DNA of 13,859 nucleotides, taken from positions 1 through 13,859 of the forward strand of contig CAIWFP010000464.1 in assembly GCA_903911985.1 (NCBI GenBank), given 5' to 3'. Shown piece after piece: positions 1 to 7,472 of this stretch (its first letter is position 1; every line of letters begins with the position of its first letter). Position numbers and translations under genes: made by a program. This DNA is from an uncultured Sphingomonadales bacterium (GTDB taxonomy: Bacteria; Pseudomonadota; Alphaproteobacteria; Sphingomonadales; Sphingomonadaceae). The notes below the pieces were generated by a model. That model was not told the DNA's origin and searched no databases. It saw only the letters and a list, made by a program, of their open reading frames with translations.

Positions 1-222
1 ATCTGATTCGTCGCGTGCCTTTTTGTCGGCTTTCTCTGGGTTTAAGTGGACGACGATGACGCGGCGCCAGTTTCTTGTTTGACGCTTCCAGCGAAGCGGG
101 TTTTTGAGTCGCGCGTCCGCGTACAAGTCGTGGCGTATCGCCAGGAGCGCCGCGTCCGGGCCCGCATGGCGTTGCCCTCGGGTGACGAAACGGATCGCGC
201 TGTGACGATGTTCGTTACTCAT
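1..222 (-). pseudogene. 3' end of an IS3-family-like transposase, probably a relic
   Basis: Reading the minus strand from an ATG at 222 there are 74 codons with no stop up to the window edge. The translation contains NEHRHSAIRF, a QRHAG stretch, then NPLRW, TRNW and LNPEK. I recall this ordered set of short motifs from the extreme C-terminus of IS3-family OrfB transposases, after the DDE integrase core. The catalytic core itself would lie upstream, where the dehydratase gene now ends only 14 bases away. If the identification holds, this is a truncated insertion-sequence remnant rather than a working gene. A GAGG lies 11 bases before the ATG, so translation is possible but need not mean anything. 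The family call rests on remembered motif order, not on an alignment. Confidence 0.45.
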
Positions 223-236
223 GATTTCGGCGTCCT

Positions 237-1394
237 CTAGCGTGTGCTCGCGCCGCTGCGCGACGGCAAGGCGACCAGCGCGGTGCCGGTGGCGGTGGTT
301 TCATCGAGTTGATTGACTACCGCGAGTTCCAGTTCAACCACGTAGAGTGCGTCCTCGATGCGCTTGTCGACGATCTGGCCCTTGCACCACGACACATCGC
401 CAAAGATGTTCGGGCGGCGCAGGCTCACATTCAGCTTACGCAGAAAGCCTTCGTCGCCCATCCAGTTGGTCATCAACTGGCCGAGCCAGGAGATGCGCTG
501 GGTGCCGACGTCGTAACCGCCCGGCATGCCGACTTCGCGTGCCATCGTGCTCTCGGTGTGGCCGCGCGCGGCGCTGTCCTGCGCGCCGGTCTCGCTGTTG
601 ACGAAGGCGTCGGCGGGATGACGCTTGCGATGCATATGGGCGCGCCTATGGGACTGATAGCTGTGCCCGCCGCCGGAATACCAGCAGATCATGTCGGTAA
701 TGTTGAGCGGGCCTTTCAACATTGGCTGGATGGCAGCGCCCACTTCCACATCTTCCCAGTGACGCGGCACAGCGCCGCGCAGTTCTTCGTGCTCGATGGC
801 ATGGGCGATGTGTTCGAGTTCCTCATTCGTATAGCGGTGGGTTTCGCGTGGTTCATATTTCAAGCCGCCTTCGGCCTTGGCGCGGGGCGTGCGGGCGGTG
901 TTGCCGAGCGCGCGGCACACCAGTTGGCCGTGCTGATTGGTGTACAGCACTTCGCCGGTTTGAATGATGAAGGCGCGTGCTTTGCTGCCGCGCTTCTCCA
1001 CCGCATCGAGTAGGCGCGCGCGCACCGTGAAGCTGTCGCGATGGCGTATCGGTTCGAACCATTCCCACTCGGTGCCGCCGTACAGCCATTGAATGCCGCG
1101 CAGCTTGGGTGCGACCACCGTGGTGTCGATGGTGTAGAGAAAGCAGCCGGGTGCGAGTACGCTCTGCCATTTCGTGGTGGCGCCGTAGGCCGGGTCGCAG
1201 AACAGCGGGTTCTCGTCGCCCAAGCCCCAGCAGAAATGGCGAACGGCATCGGGCGAAGCTTCGGTGTTCCAACTTTGGCCGGTGCGTCGCAGATCCACGC
1301 CTATCAAACTGCGCGCTTCTTCGAGCGCGCCGTCCCACAGGGCCGGGGTCTGACTGGTGTTGGGCGTGGGTTCGACGCTATCGCTGGCTGACAT
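237..1394 (-). CDS. MaoC/FAS1-type double-hotdog acyl dehydratase
   Basis: A 385-residue protein of the MaoC-like, FAS1-dehydratase-like hotdog family. It probably hydrates or dehydrates acyl-CoA thioesters in fatty-acid, steroid side-chain or related catabolism in the cytoplasm. The N-terminal hotdog (about 25-165) carries GDENPLF with D60 and N62, the hydratase-like motif, followed by APGCFLY. A second hotdog (about 210-375) begins near HWEDVEVG and contains a His-rich, tryptophan-containing segment (about 235-260). The length suits a two-hotdog enzyme. The ATG at 1394 lies 27 bases after the stop of the CoA-transferase on the same strand, so the two are likely co-transcribed; the Shine-Dalgarno is weak. 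Their pairing suggests CoA activation followed by hydration of one substrate class, but the substrate cannot be read from the sequence. Confidence 0.85.
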   Translation of the reverse strand: MSASDSVEPTPNTSQTPALWDGALEEARSLIGVDLRRTGQSWNTEASPDAVRHFCWGLGDENPLFCDPAYGATTKWQSVLAPGCFLYTIDTTVVAPKLRGIQWLYGGTEWEWFEPIRHRDSFTVRARLLDAVEKRGSKARAFIIQTGEVLYTNQHGQLVCRALGNTARTPRAKAEGGLKYEPRETHRYTNEELEHIAHAIEHEELRGAVPRHWEDVEVGAAIQPMLKGPLNITDMICWYSGGGHSYQSHRRAHMHRKRHPADAFVNSETGAQDSAARGHTESTMAREVGMPGGYDVGTQRISWLGQLMTNWMGDEGFLRKLNVSLRRPNIFGDVSWCKGQIVDKRIEDALYVVELELAVVNQLDETTATGTALVALPSRSGASTR

Positions 1395-1421
1395 GGTGTT
1401 CCGTCCGTAATACGCGCAGGC

Positions 1422-2789
1422 TCAGGCGATCACGCCCGCGCTCTTCAACTCGGCGATCTCCTCGGCGGGCATGCCCAGCAGTTCGCCGAAAACAAAATCA
1501 TTGTGTTCACCGGTGGTAGGTCCGCAGCGCGTCACACGTGGTCTGAAATCGGAAAACCGCCACGGCGCGCAGAACAGATCTTCTTCACCGTAGACGGGAA
1601 TGGTGACGCGGTGCTTGATGGCGCGCGCGACGAAATGCGGGTCCTGCCATTGTTCTTCCACGGACAACACCGGCGACGAAGCGATGCCGGCGTCGCGCAG
1701 CGCTGCCACCAGCTCGTCGCGCGCATGGATTGCCGTCCAGGCCGCGAGCGCCGCATCGAGGGCATCCACATTGGCGCGGCGGTCGGCCATGCTCGTGTAG
1801 CGCGCATCGCTCGCCCATGGCGTGTTGGATGCGAGGCGCGCGAGTGCCTCCCATTGCGCGTCGTCGCTGACGGCGATGGTCAGCCACGCGTCGTTTTCCC
1901 GGGCCGGATAAATTCCATGGGGTGCCATGGCCGGATGGGTGTTGCCGGGCAAGGGCGGCTGGCGTTGTTGAATCTGCGCTGCTAGGAGATAGGGGCGCAA
2001 TGTCGCGGCCAGGGCTTCGAGCAGCGACAGATCGACATAGCATCCTTCACCCGTCGCCCGCGCGCGGCGCACGCCGGCCAGCACCGGCAGCAGTGCATGG
2101 ATGGAGGCGTTGGGATCGGCGAGGCCAAAGTTGAGCGCGCCTATGGGCGTTTCGCCGCGATAGCCGATCATCGCTTCGAGGCCGATGAAGGACGAGATGG
2201 TGGGCGCGTAGGCGCGCATGGATGACAGCGCGCCAAACTGTCCGCCGGAGGCCATCGACAACATCACGAGGCGCGGATTGATGGTGCGCAGGTGATCGTA
2301 GCCGAGCTGCATGCGCTCCATGGAACCGGGCGACATGTTCTCGACCACCACATCACTCATCGCCGCCAGGCGTTCGAGCAAATCGCGCGCGCGAGGCTCC
2401 TTGGCATTGAGGGTGATGCCGAGCTTGCCGTGGTTGATCTGGTGATACATCGGCGACATTTCGCGGCTCGGACCTTCCACCAGTTGCCCGTTGCGAAAGA
2501 TGCGCCCCGACAGCCGCAGGTTGTCAGGCCTTGCTGCGTGTTCGACCTTGATCACCTGCGCGCCGAGTTCGGCGAGCATGGTGCCTACCCATGGCGCAGA
2601 CCACACCCAGCCGAAGTCCAGCACGCGCACACCGGCGAGCGGTTGCGCGGCGTCGATGCTCGCGCGCTCGCGGCGCCCGGGTGCGTGCCCATGCAGCAGG
2701 CTGGCGGCGAAGTCCTGCGCATCGGCGGGGGTAAGAAAACCACGCGCAGTGAAGTGCGTGGAGGACGTGTTCGTCGCCGCCGCCAACAA
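1422..2789 (-). CDS. Family III CoA-transferase (CaiB/BaiF type), 5'-truncated
   Basis: The open frame encodes 455 residues of a CaiB/BaiF (formyl-CoA transferase) family protein that moves CoA between carboxylic acids through an aspartyl-CoA intermediate. The fold starts at LAGVRVLDFGWVWSAPWVG (51-69). D225 in LADPNASIHALL is the likely catalytic aspartate, and the C-terminal lobe runs to the end. Residues about 15-50 (ARGFLTPADAQDFAA and on) look like a linker following an upstream domain, as in two-domain CoA-transferases of about 800 residues. The only upstream start is a TTG at 2789 that lies in foreign sequence, complementary to the island ATPase gene, and residues 1-14 are that antisense. 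The native start and promoter are therefore probably lost at the junction near 2740-2757. The gene may be silent or transcribed from the island. The family call is firm; its function now is doubtful. Confidence 0.82.
   Translation of the reverse strand: MLAAATNTSSTHFTARGFLTPADAQDFAASLLHGHAPGRRERASIDAAQPLAGVRVLDFGWVWSAPWVGTMLAELGAQVIKVEHAARPDNLRLSGRIFRNGQLVEGPSREMSPMYHQINHGKLGITLNAKEPRARDLLERLAAMSDVVVENMSPGSMERMQLGYDHLRTINPRLVMLSMASGGQFGALSSMRAYAPTISSFIGLEAMIGYRGETPIGALNFGLADPNASIHALLPVLAGVRRARATGEGCYVDLSLLEALAATLRPYLLAAQIQQRQPPLPGNTHPAMAPHGIYPARENDAWLTIAVSDDAQWEALARLASNTPWASDARYTSMADRRANVDALDAALAAWTAIHARDELVAALRDAGIASSPVLSVEEQWQDPHFVARAIKHRVTIPVYGEEDLFCAPWRFSDFRPRVTRCGPTTGEHNDFVFGELLGMPAEEIAELKSAGVIA
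2740..2761. repeat. Imperfect palindrome at the chromosome/island junction
   Basis: CCACGCGC and GTGCGTGG flank the six-base loop AGTGAA, giving an 8-bp stem with one G-T pair. It lies exactly where CoA-transferase homology stops on the left and island ATPase homology starts on the right. It could be the join of an illegitimate recombination, a fold-back that promoted deletion, or coincidence. Confidence 0.5.
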
Positions 2790-3597
2790 CTGGCTGGTCA
2801 GCTACGAGAACCTCTCCGGCCTCACGCCCGAGCAACAGGATGCCTTTTGCACCCTAGCCACCGGCGGCGGCTTTGCCTCGCGCCAGCTCTACACCAATGG
2901 CGAAGAGCACGTGATGGAGACCAAGCGGCCGGTGGTGCTCAACGGCATCGCCGTGGTTGCCACGCGACCGGACCTGATCGACCGGGTGATTCACGTCGAT
3001 CTGCCGACCATCCCCGCCGATGCCCGGCGTGACGATGCAGATACGCACGCGGGCTGGGAACGCGACCAGCCCAAGGTGTTCGCCGGGCTGCTGGATCTGT
3101 TCTCAGCGGCGCTGGCCATCCTTCCGACGGTCAAGCTGACCCAGAAGCAGCGCATGGCCGATTACGAACGGCTGGGCGAGGCAGTGGCCCGCGCCTTGGG
3201 CTTCGCTCCCGGTGAATTCCAACAGCAGTACGCCGAACTGGTACGTGCGGGCATCGACCGGGCCTTGGAGAGCAACGCCGTCGCGCAAGCCCTGGACAAG
3301 TACCTCGTCGAGCGCGTGCTGCCCATCAACTGGCAAGGCACAGCCGGCCAGCTCTACGACCTGCTGAACACCCACAGCATCCCCGACCGCAGCAGTTGGC
3401 CGCGCTCGCCCAAAGGTCTGTCGGATCAGTTGCGCCGCATCGCCCCGGCCTATCGCGCCAAGGGCATCGACATCACGCATCTCGGCCACAGCCGTGAGGG
3501 CGCGCGCTGGCGCATTGCCCAGACCCGTTCCCAAACCAATCCTGCCACGCCACCCGGCATCGAGGGTGGCACTCGATATGGAGCTCACCGTGAGTAA
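2758..3597 (+). pseudogene. C-terminal part of an island-borne AAA-like ATPase (primase/helicase-like), 5'-deleted
   Basis: From VEDVFVAAANNWLVSYENLSG onward the product matches my memory of large ATP-binding proteins of phages and proteobacterial genomic islands. There, the phrase 'NLSGL...ATGGGFASRQLYT...RPVVLNGI' spans the second half of the ATPase core, with sensor-like residues, followed by HVDLPTIP and a helical C-terminal tail. The Walker A/B half is absent. The frame stays open further left only across sequence antisense to the CoA-transferase, and that extension has no family resemblance. Roughly 280 residues survive of a protein that is usually much longer. The stop overlaps the start of the next gene, so translation of downstream genes may once have been coupled to it. 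The exact family name is uncertain. Confidence 0.72.
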
Positions 3598-3865
3598 TCC
3601 CAACTTGCATCCCATCTGGGCCAAGGTTCTCGGCATCACGCCGCAGACCACCAGCCCATCCACCTCTGCCGAAACGCAGCTGTCCCCGCTGGCTGCCGCG
3701 ATTGCGGCGATGACCGGGCAAACCAACTCCCACCGGGGTTGGCTGGCCACTAGCCATCCCCGCCGCCCCGGCGCGCCGGTCGGCATCAAGAAGCAGGTGG
3801 GCCCCGGCCTGTGGGTCAGCACCGTCGCGCGGCCCGGCGATACCCACTACCCCGTCCATCCCTGA
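3590..3865 (+). CDS. Hypothetical island protein, 91 aa
   Basis: I do not recognise a family. The proposed GTG start is preceded by GGAG at a spacing of six bases and overlaps the last codons of the ATPase remnant. An alternative ATG at 3578, in the same frame, has only a distant GAGG. The product begins MSNPNLHPIWAKVLG, has a Ser/Thr-rich and Ala-rich middle, and ends in a Pro/Gly-rich basic stretch (RRPGAPVGIKKQVGPGLWVS). No signal peptide or membrane segment is visible. Its place between two island genes, 21 bases before the coiled-coil gene, suggests a small accessory protein of the mobile element; no function can be assigned. Confidence 0.6.
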   Translation: MSNPNLHPIWAKVLGITPQTTSPSTSAETQLSPLAAAIAAMTGQTNSHRGWLATSHPRRPGAPVGIKKQVGPGLWVSTVARPGDTHYPVHP

Positions 3866-3886
3866 TCAAACCTGGAGACCATCACC

Positions 3887-4732
3887 ATGAAACTGAACCC
3901 GTTCAGCAAGAAGTCCAACCCCTACCTCGACAAAGTCAAGGCTGAGCACGACGCGCTCACCCTGGAACTCACGCCCCTCAAAGCTGAATTGGCCGAGGCG
4001 GAAGCGGAGCACGCTGCGGCACGCGAGAAGCAAACCCGGCTGCGTGATGCCGCTGGCTCGATGTCGATGAACACGCCACCGGCCGCCAAAGCCCACTGGC
4101 CCATCCTGTGCGAGGCCAATCAGCGGATGGAAAGGCTCAAGTCGAAGGCGTCCAACCTGGAGAGCCAACTGCGTCCGCTGCAGCAGGTCCTGGCCACCCC
4201 AGAGCGCTTCGCAGTGGCCCGCAAACAACTTGACGATCTGATCGCGCAACGCAAGGCGCTCACCGCTGAGGTGCAGAAGGTCGATGGCCAACTGACCAAG
4301 ATCGCCAAGCGGCTGGCGGACCTCGAAGCGCGCATTGCTGTCGAGACGAAGTCGGCATCCCGGGCGCTGCTGGACACCGAAGCGGAATTCGTGGTGCCTG
4401 AAACCTTGACCAAGCTGGAGGTGGAGCTGCGCATCACCCGGGCATCGCAGGCTGAACTTGAGCGTCAGCGTGATGCGATTCAAGGTCAACTGGCTGGCAT
4501 GCCCGATGCCGTGCGCAAGGCGAGGGACCACTTCATCCACTGCCGTGCGGCAATGGCCGAAATCGAGCTGCACGAGCAGTTGATGCCGGTCATGAGCGCA
4601 CTGGCTCGCGCCTCGGCGGCCCGGCGCCAGATCAACTACCACCACGACGAAAGTCGCTTCCCGGTTGAGATTCCGCGCGGTCTGATCGAAGCAGCCAGCG
4701 ATGCACTGGCGGCGGAAATGCCAGCGGCCTGA
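3887..4732 (+). CDS. Coiled-coil island protein, 281 aa, function unknown
   Basis: The product is strongly charged and helical, with long heptad-like runs rich in Leu, Ala, Glu, Lys and Arg from about residue 12 to 55 (KVKAEHDALTLELTPLKAEL) and about 75 to 185 (LKSKASNLESQLRPLQQVL, then LDDLIAQRKALTAEVQKVD). These indicate an extended coiled coil or helical bundle. A short basic N-terminus (MKLNPFSKKSN) precedes it. There are no transmembrane segments and no catalytic motif that I can see. TGGAG lies ten bases before the ATG. The gene is in the middle of a co-directional island operon, so a structural or partner role for the element is more likely than an enzyme. High-GC codon use matches its neighbours. 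Confidence 0.78.
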   Translation: MKLNPFSKKSNPYLDKVKAEHDALTLELTPLKAELAEAEAEHAAAREKQTRLRDAAGSMSMNTPPAAKAHWPILCEANQRMERLKSKASNLESQLRPLQQVLATPERFAVARKQLDDLIAQRKALTAEVQKVDGQLTKIAKRLADLEARIAVETKSASRALLDTEAEFVVPETLTKLEVELRITRASQAELERQRDAIQGQLAGMPDAVRKARDHFIHCRAAMAEIELHEQLMPVMSALARASAARRQINYHHDESRFPVEIPRGLIEAASDALAAEMPAA

Positions 4733-4788
4733 TCGTCACGTGACCTGCCCACAGGCGAATTGGGTCCTTCCTCGCCAAAACGCCATAT

Positions 4789-4811
4789 GGGGGGCGCGAG
4801 CGCGCTGCCCC
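4789..4811. other. GC-rich hairpin in the intergenic gap
   Basis: GGGG-GG-CGCG pairs with CGCG-CTG-CCCC across the two-base loop AG, giving two perfect four-base stems with a small internal bulge. No T-run follows on either strand, so it is not a canonical terminator. It lies 24 bases before the GGTTACC repeats. Confidence 0.4.
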
Positions 4812-4834
4812 GCTACCGACAGACCCCGAAACAG

Positions 4835-4883
4835 GGTTACCAGTTACCACCCCGGTTACCGCCCGGCGCCGTGCCGGGTTACC
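4835..4883. repeat. Cluster of four GGTTACC-type repeats
   Basis: GGTTACC occurs at 4835-4841, 4854-4860 and 4877-4883, with AGTTACC at 4842-4848, all in the same orientation within 49 bases. The last two lie in CCCCGGTTACC and GCCGGGTTACC contexts. The cluster ends five bases before the AAGGAG ribosome binding site of the next gene. It could be an operator array or a short iteron set of the element; no AT-rich origin is visible beside it. Confidence 0.5.
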
Positions 4884-4899
4884 ACTCAAGGAGCCTTTG

Positions 4900-5349
4900 A
4901 TGAACTACACGACAGAACCCCAACCCCTAGCCAGTGATGGCACCCGTCACGTGCCCGTTGAACGCCTGCAGCACTACAACCCCGAAGTCGAGCAGCGCGT
5001 GCAAGGCTGGTTTGCCAGCGGCCAGCCGCTGGTCTGGATTCCCATCCTCAGCCAGGAGAACTTCCCGGACGTGCCCCAGCAACTCCTGGAGTTTGCCGAC
5101 CACTACCAGGAGGCGATGCGCTGGCCCATCCACGAGATGGAAGACCTGCTGCAGTTGCCCAACGGCATCACCGGCTGGTTGATGCCCGCCTCGGCCAGCG
5201 ACACCGACGTGGCCTGCGGGGTGTGGGACGGCGAGATCTACATCCTGGGCATCAAGGACCGGCGCACCGGCAAACCCCAGACGCTGCTGGGAGAGCGTGT
5301 CGATGTTGCGACAGGGCAAGCCGACGACCTCGAACAGAGCGCGGTTTGA
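4900..5349 (+). CDS. Hypothetical island protein, 149 aa
   Basis: No family recognised. The ATG was chosen because AAGGAG ends six bases before it; a TTG one codon upstream is less likely. The product is acidic and soluble, with several tryptophans (WFASGQPLVWIPILSQENF, then MRWPIHEMEDLL), a central LPNGITGWLMPA segment and a C-terminal beta-rich VWDGEIYILGIKDRRTGKPQ followed by an acidic tail. No signal peptide or membrane segment is visible. It follows the 167-base gap that holds the GGTTACC repeats, so it probably starts its own transcription unit reading towards the recombinase. Conserved island cargo is the best description available. Confidence 0.7.
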   Translation: MNYTTEPQPLASDGTRHVPVERLQHYNPEVEQRVQGWFASGQPLVWIPILSQENFPDVPQQLLEFADHYQEAMRWPIHEMEDLLQLPNGITGWLMPASASDTDVACGVWDGEIYILGIKDRRTGKPQTLLGERVDVATGQADDLEQSAV

Positions 5350-5416
5350 CTTGGCTTCTGGTCGCCACAGCGCGTTCATGGAGGTCCACAAACCACTCTA
5401 GATAAAGGATACCGAA

Positions 5417-5662
5417 ATGACCATCACAACCGTCACCGCAGTGGTGATCGACACCAACAAGCGCCTGCGAGGAAGCATGCCAGTACAGGTCGAGTTTGAC
5501 GCCTATGGCCCGGTGCGTGTGCAGCACGCTGGGCAAATCTACCGTTACACCGGCAAGGAGGGGCGGAGCCTTGACCGGGACCTTGCTACGCGTGAGATGG
5601 CCACCATCGATGATGCCCGCCTGTGGATGACGCTGGACGCATTGCAGATCTGGGAGGATTGA
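5417..5662 (+). CDS. Hypothetical island protein, 81 aa
   Basis: A small protein with a predicted beta-rich fold: VTAVVIDTNKRLRG, MPVQVEFDAYGPVRVQHAG and IYRYTGKEG suggest alternating strands, followed by a helical C-terminus (MATIDDARLWMTLDALQIWED). AAAGGA precedes the ATG. The stop lies two bases before the ATG of the DUF2924 gene, whose ribosome binding site is inside this gene's last codons, so the two are almost certainly co-transcribed and coupled. I cannot name a family. Its constant closeness to the DUF2924-recombinase pair suggests a role in the element's own biology rather than host metabolism. Confidence 0.68.
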   Translation: MTITTVTAVVIDTNKRLRGSMPVQVEFDAYGPVRVQHAGQIYRYTGKEGRSLDRDLATREMATIDDARLWMTLDALQIWED

Positions 5663-5664
5663 GA

Positions 5665-6126
5665 ATGACGGGTACTCCCAACGGTAGCATCTCGGCCCAG
5701 CTGGCTGCGCTGCCATCCCTGCCGATGGCAGACCTTTGGGCGCTTTGGGATCAGCACTTTCCCCGGCGGCCCAGCCATCGCAATCGCAATTACGTGGAGT
5801 CGCGTCTTGCCTACCGCATCCAGGAGCTTGCTTACGGCGCGCTGCCCACCAACATCCGCAAGATGCTGGTCGAGGCCGGTGCCAAGCATTCCAAGATCAA
5901 ATCCGCCGCCGGTCGTAGCGCGCAGACCTTGCTGATTCCCGGTACCACGCTGATCCGGGAATGGGATGAGCGCGAGTACCGCGTAACGGTCACACCCGAT
6001 GGTCTGTATGCCCTGGATGGCCAGGTGTTCAAGAGCCTGTCGGCGGCGGCCCGCCACATCACCGGCACGCACTGGAACGGGCCGAAGTTCTTTGGTCTGC
6101 GCGATGGCAAGGGGGATGGTCAATGA
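5665..6126 (+). CDS. DUF2924-domain protein (recombinase partner)
   Basis: A 153-residue protein with the DUF2924 pattern. It opens with an N-terminal ISAQLAALPSLPMADLWALW and HFPRRPSHRNRNYVESRLAYRIQ, and continues with a middle LIPGTTLIREWDEREYRVTV. The C-terminal block is YALDGQVFKSLSAAARHITG followed by WNGPKFFGL. DUF2924 genes are typically found directly upstream of large serine recombinases in proteobacterial islands, as here, where the last four bases overlap the recombinase start. The role of the family is not settled; a DNA-binding or directionality partner of the recombinase is an inference from linkage. GGGAGG seven bases before 5665 fixes the start; an upstream in-frame start lies inside the preceding gene. 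The family call is confident. Confidence 0.88.
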   Translation: MTGTPNGSISAQLAALPSLPMADLWALWDQHFPRRPSHRNRNYVESRLAYRIQELAYGALPTNIRKMLVEAGAKHSKIKSAAGRSAQTLLIPGTTLIREWDEREYRVTVTPDGLYALDGQVFKSLSAAARHITGTHWNGPKFFGLRDGKGDGQ

Positions 6127-7472
6127 ACGCCCCCCTGCTTGTGCCCCCAAAACGCTGCGCGGTGTACTGCCGCGTCTCCAGCGACGAAAGGCTCGACCAG
6201 TCCTTCAATTCCATCGATGCCCAGAAGGAAGCCGGCCACGCCTTCATCAAGAGCCAGAGCCACGAGGGCTGGATCGCCGTGGCTGATGATTACGACGATG
6301 GCGGGTTCTCTGGCGGCAACATGGAGCGGCCCGCTCTGCGCCGCCTGATGGCCGACATTCAGATGGGCAAGGTCGACATCGTGGTGGTCTACAAGATCGA
6401 CCGCTTGTCGCGCTCGTTGGCCGATTTCGCGCGGATGGTCGATGTGTTTGACCGCCACCGGGTCAGCTTCAGCGCGGTCACGCAGCAGATCAACTCGGCC
6501 ACCTCGATGGGCCGGTTGATGCTCAACGTGCTGCTGTCCTTCGCGCAATTCGAACGGGAAGTGACCGGCGAGCGCATCCGCGACAAGATCGCGGCCAGCA
6601 AGGCCAAGGGGATGTGGATGGGCGGGCCGCTGCCGCTGGGGTACGACGTTCGGGATCGGCTGCTCATGGTGAATGAAACAGAAGCCACGCTGGTGCGCCG
6701 AATCTTCAATGACTTCGTGACTGTTCGCTCGGCCACCCTGATGGCCAAGACCTACGGCGCAGAAGGCGTGGTCACCAAGGGCGGCAAGCCCTTCACCAAG
6801 CAGACCATCTACAAGATGCTGCACAACCGGATGTACCTGGGCGAGATCGTCCACAAGGGGCAGTCCTTCCCCGGCCAGCATCAGGCCATCGTGACGCAAG
6901 CGCAGTGGGATGCCGTGCACACACTGATCGCCACTGATGGCATCGAACGGCGGCGCGAGACCAACGACCGCCAGCGTGAGCCGGTGTTATTGCGCAGCCT
7001 GCTTTTCACGCCAGACGGTGAACGTCTGGTGCCCAGCTATACCGTCAAGAAGGGCAAGACCTACCGCTACTACACGCCGATCAAGCACCGGCGCTTTGGC
7101 GCGTGGGCCAGCCAGCACGGGCCACTACCGGCAGCGCCCATTGAGGAATTGGTGACCCAGCAGATCGTAGCGGCGCTGTCAGCGCCGCACATCGTTCAGT
7201 CGGTGTGGGATCGGATTCGGACAACCCGCCCAGACCTGTCGGAGCCTGAGGTGGTCTTGCCGATGCGAAATCTGGCGGGCCTGTGGCAACAGCTGTTCCC
7301 CGCCGAACAGTGTCGACTGGCGCAGTTGCTGATCGAGCGCGTGGTGATTGCCGACGGCGGGCTGGAAATCATCTGGCGCGATCAGGGCTGGCAGGAACTG
7401 GCCGGGGAACTGATGCCCGGCACCATCGGCGCGGAATTGCAGGAATGGGAACAGCAGGAGGTGGAGGCATGA
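6123..7472 (+). CDS. Large serine recombinase, cysteine-free variant
   Basis: A 449-residue site-specific serine recombinase (resolvase/invertase catalytic domain plus recombinase domain). The catalytic domain (about 11-155) shows YCRVSSDE with nucleophile S19, KIDRLSRSL with R94 and R97, and SMGRLMLNVLLSFAQFERE leading into the long E helix. The recombinase domain (about 165-285) follows, with PLGYDV and KQTIYKMLHNRMYLGEI. The usual zinc ribbon after this domain has lost its cysteines: at about 288-325 the sequence reads LLFTPDGERLVPSYTVKKGK and then YRYYTP, and the only cysteines in the protein are C12 and C16. The C-terminus has QLLIERVVI. It probably integrates or excises the element that carries it. 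The start overlaps the DUF2924 stop and the end overlaps the next gene (ATGA), a tightly coupled triplet. Confidence 0.93.
   Translation: MNAPLLVPPKRCAVYCRVSSDERLDQSFNSIDAQKEAGHAFIKSQSHEGWIAVADDYDDGGFSGGNMERPALRRLMADIQMGKVDIVVVYKIDRLSRSLADFARMVDVFDRHRVSFSAVTQQINSATSMGRLMLNVLLSFAQFEREVTGERIRDKIAASKAKGMWMGGPLPLGYDVRDRLLMVNETEATLVRRIFNDFVTVRSATLMAKTYGAEGVVTKGGKPFTKQTIYKMLHNRMYLGEIVHKGQSFPGQHQAIVTQAQWDAVHTLIATDGIERRRETNDRQREPVLLRSLLFTPDGERLVPSYTVKKGKTYRYYTPIKHRRFGAWASQHGPLPAAPIEELVTQQIVAALSAPHIVQSVWDRIRTTRPDLSEPEVVLPMRNLAGLWQQLFPAEQCRLAQLLIERVVIADGGLEIIWRDQGWQELAGELMPGTIGAELQEWEQQEVEA

Noticed and set aside
46..240. Plus-strand open frame of 64 codons at the left edge
   Set aside because: It is antisense to the transposase-like frame, has no ribosome binding site and reads as low-complexity arginine/valine sequence.
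2491..2757. Upstream extension of the ATPase frame
   Set aside because: It is open by chance across sequence antisense to the CoA-transferase; no resemblance to an ATPase core, so it was left out of the gene.
2292..3032. Long plus-strand frame crossing the junction
   Set aside because: Histidine- and arginine-rich shadow, antisense to the CoA-transferase and out of frame with the ATPase remnant.
3866..4645. Minus-strand frame of 259 codons under the coiled-coil gene
   Set aside because: Shadow of a GC-rich gene; the plus-strand frame has the ribosome binding site, the operon context and coherent heptads.
4835..4883. CRISPR array
   Set aside because: Units are only seven bases with uneven spacing, and no cas gene is present.
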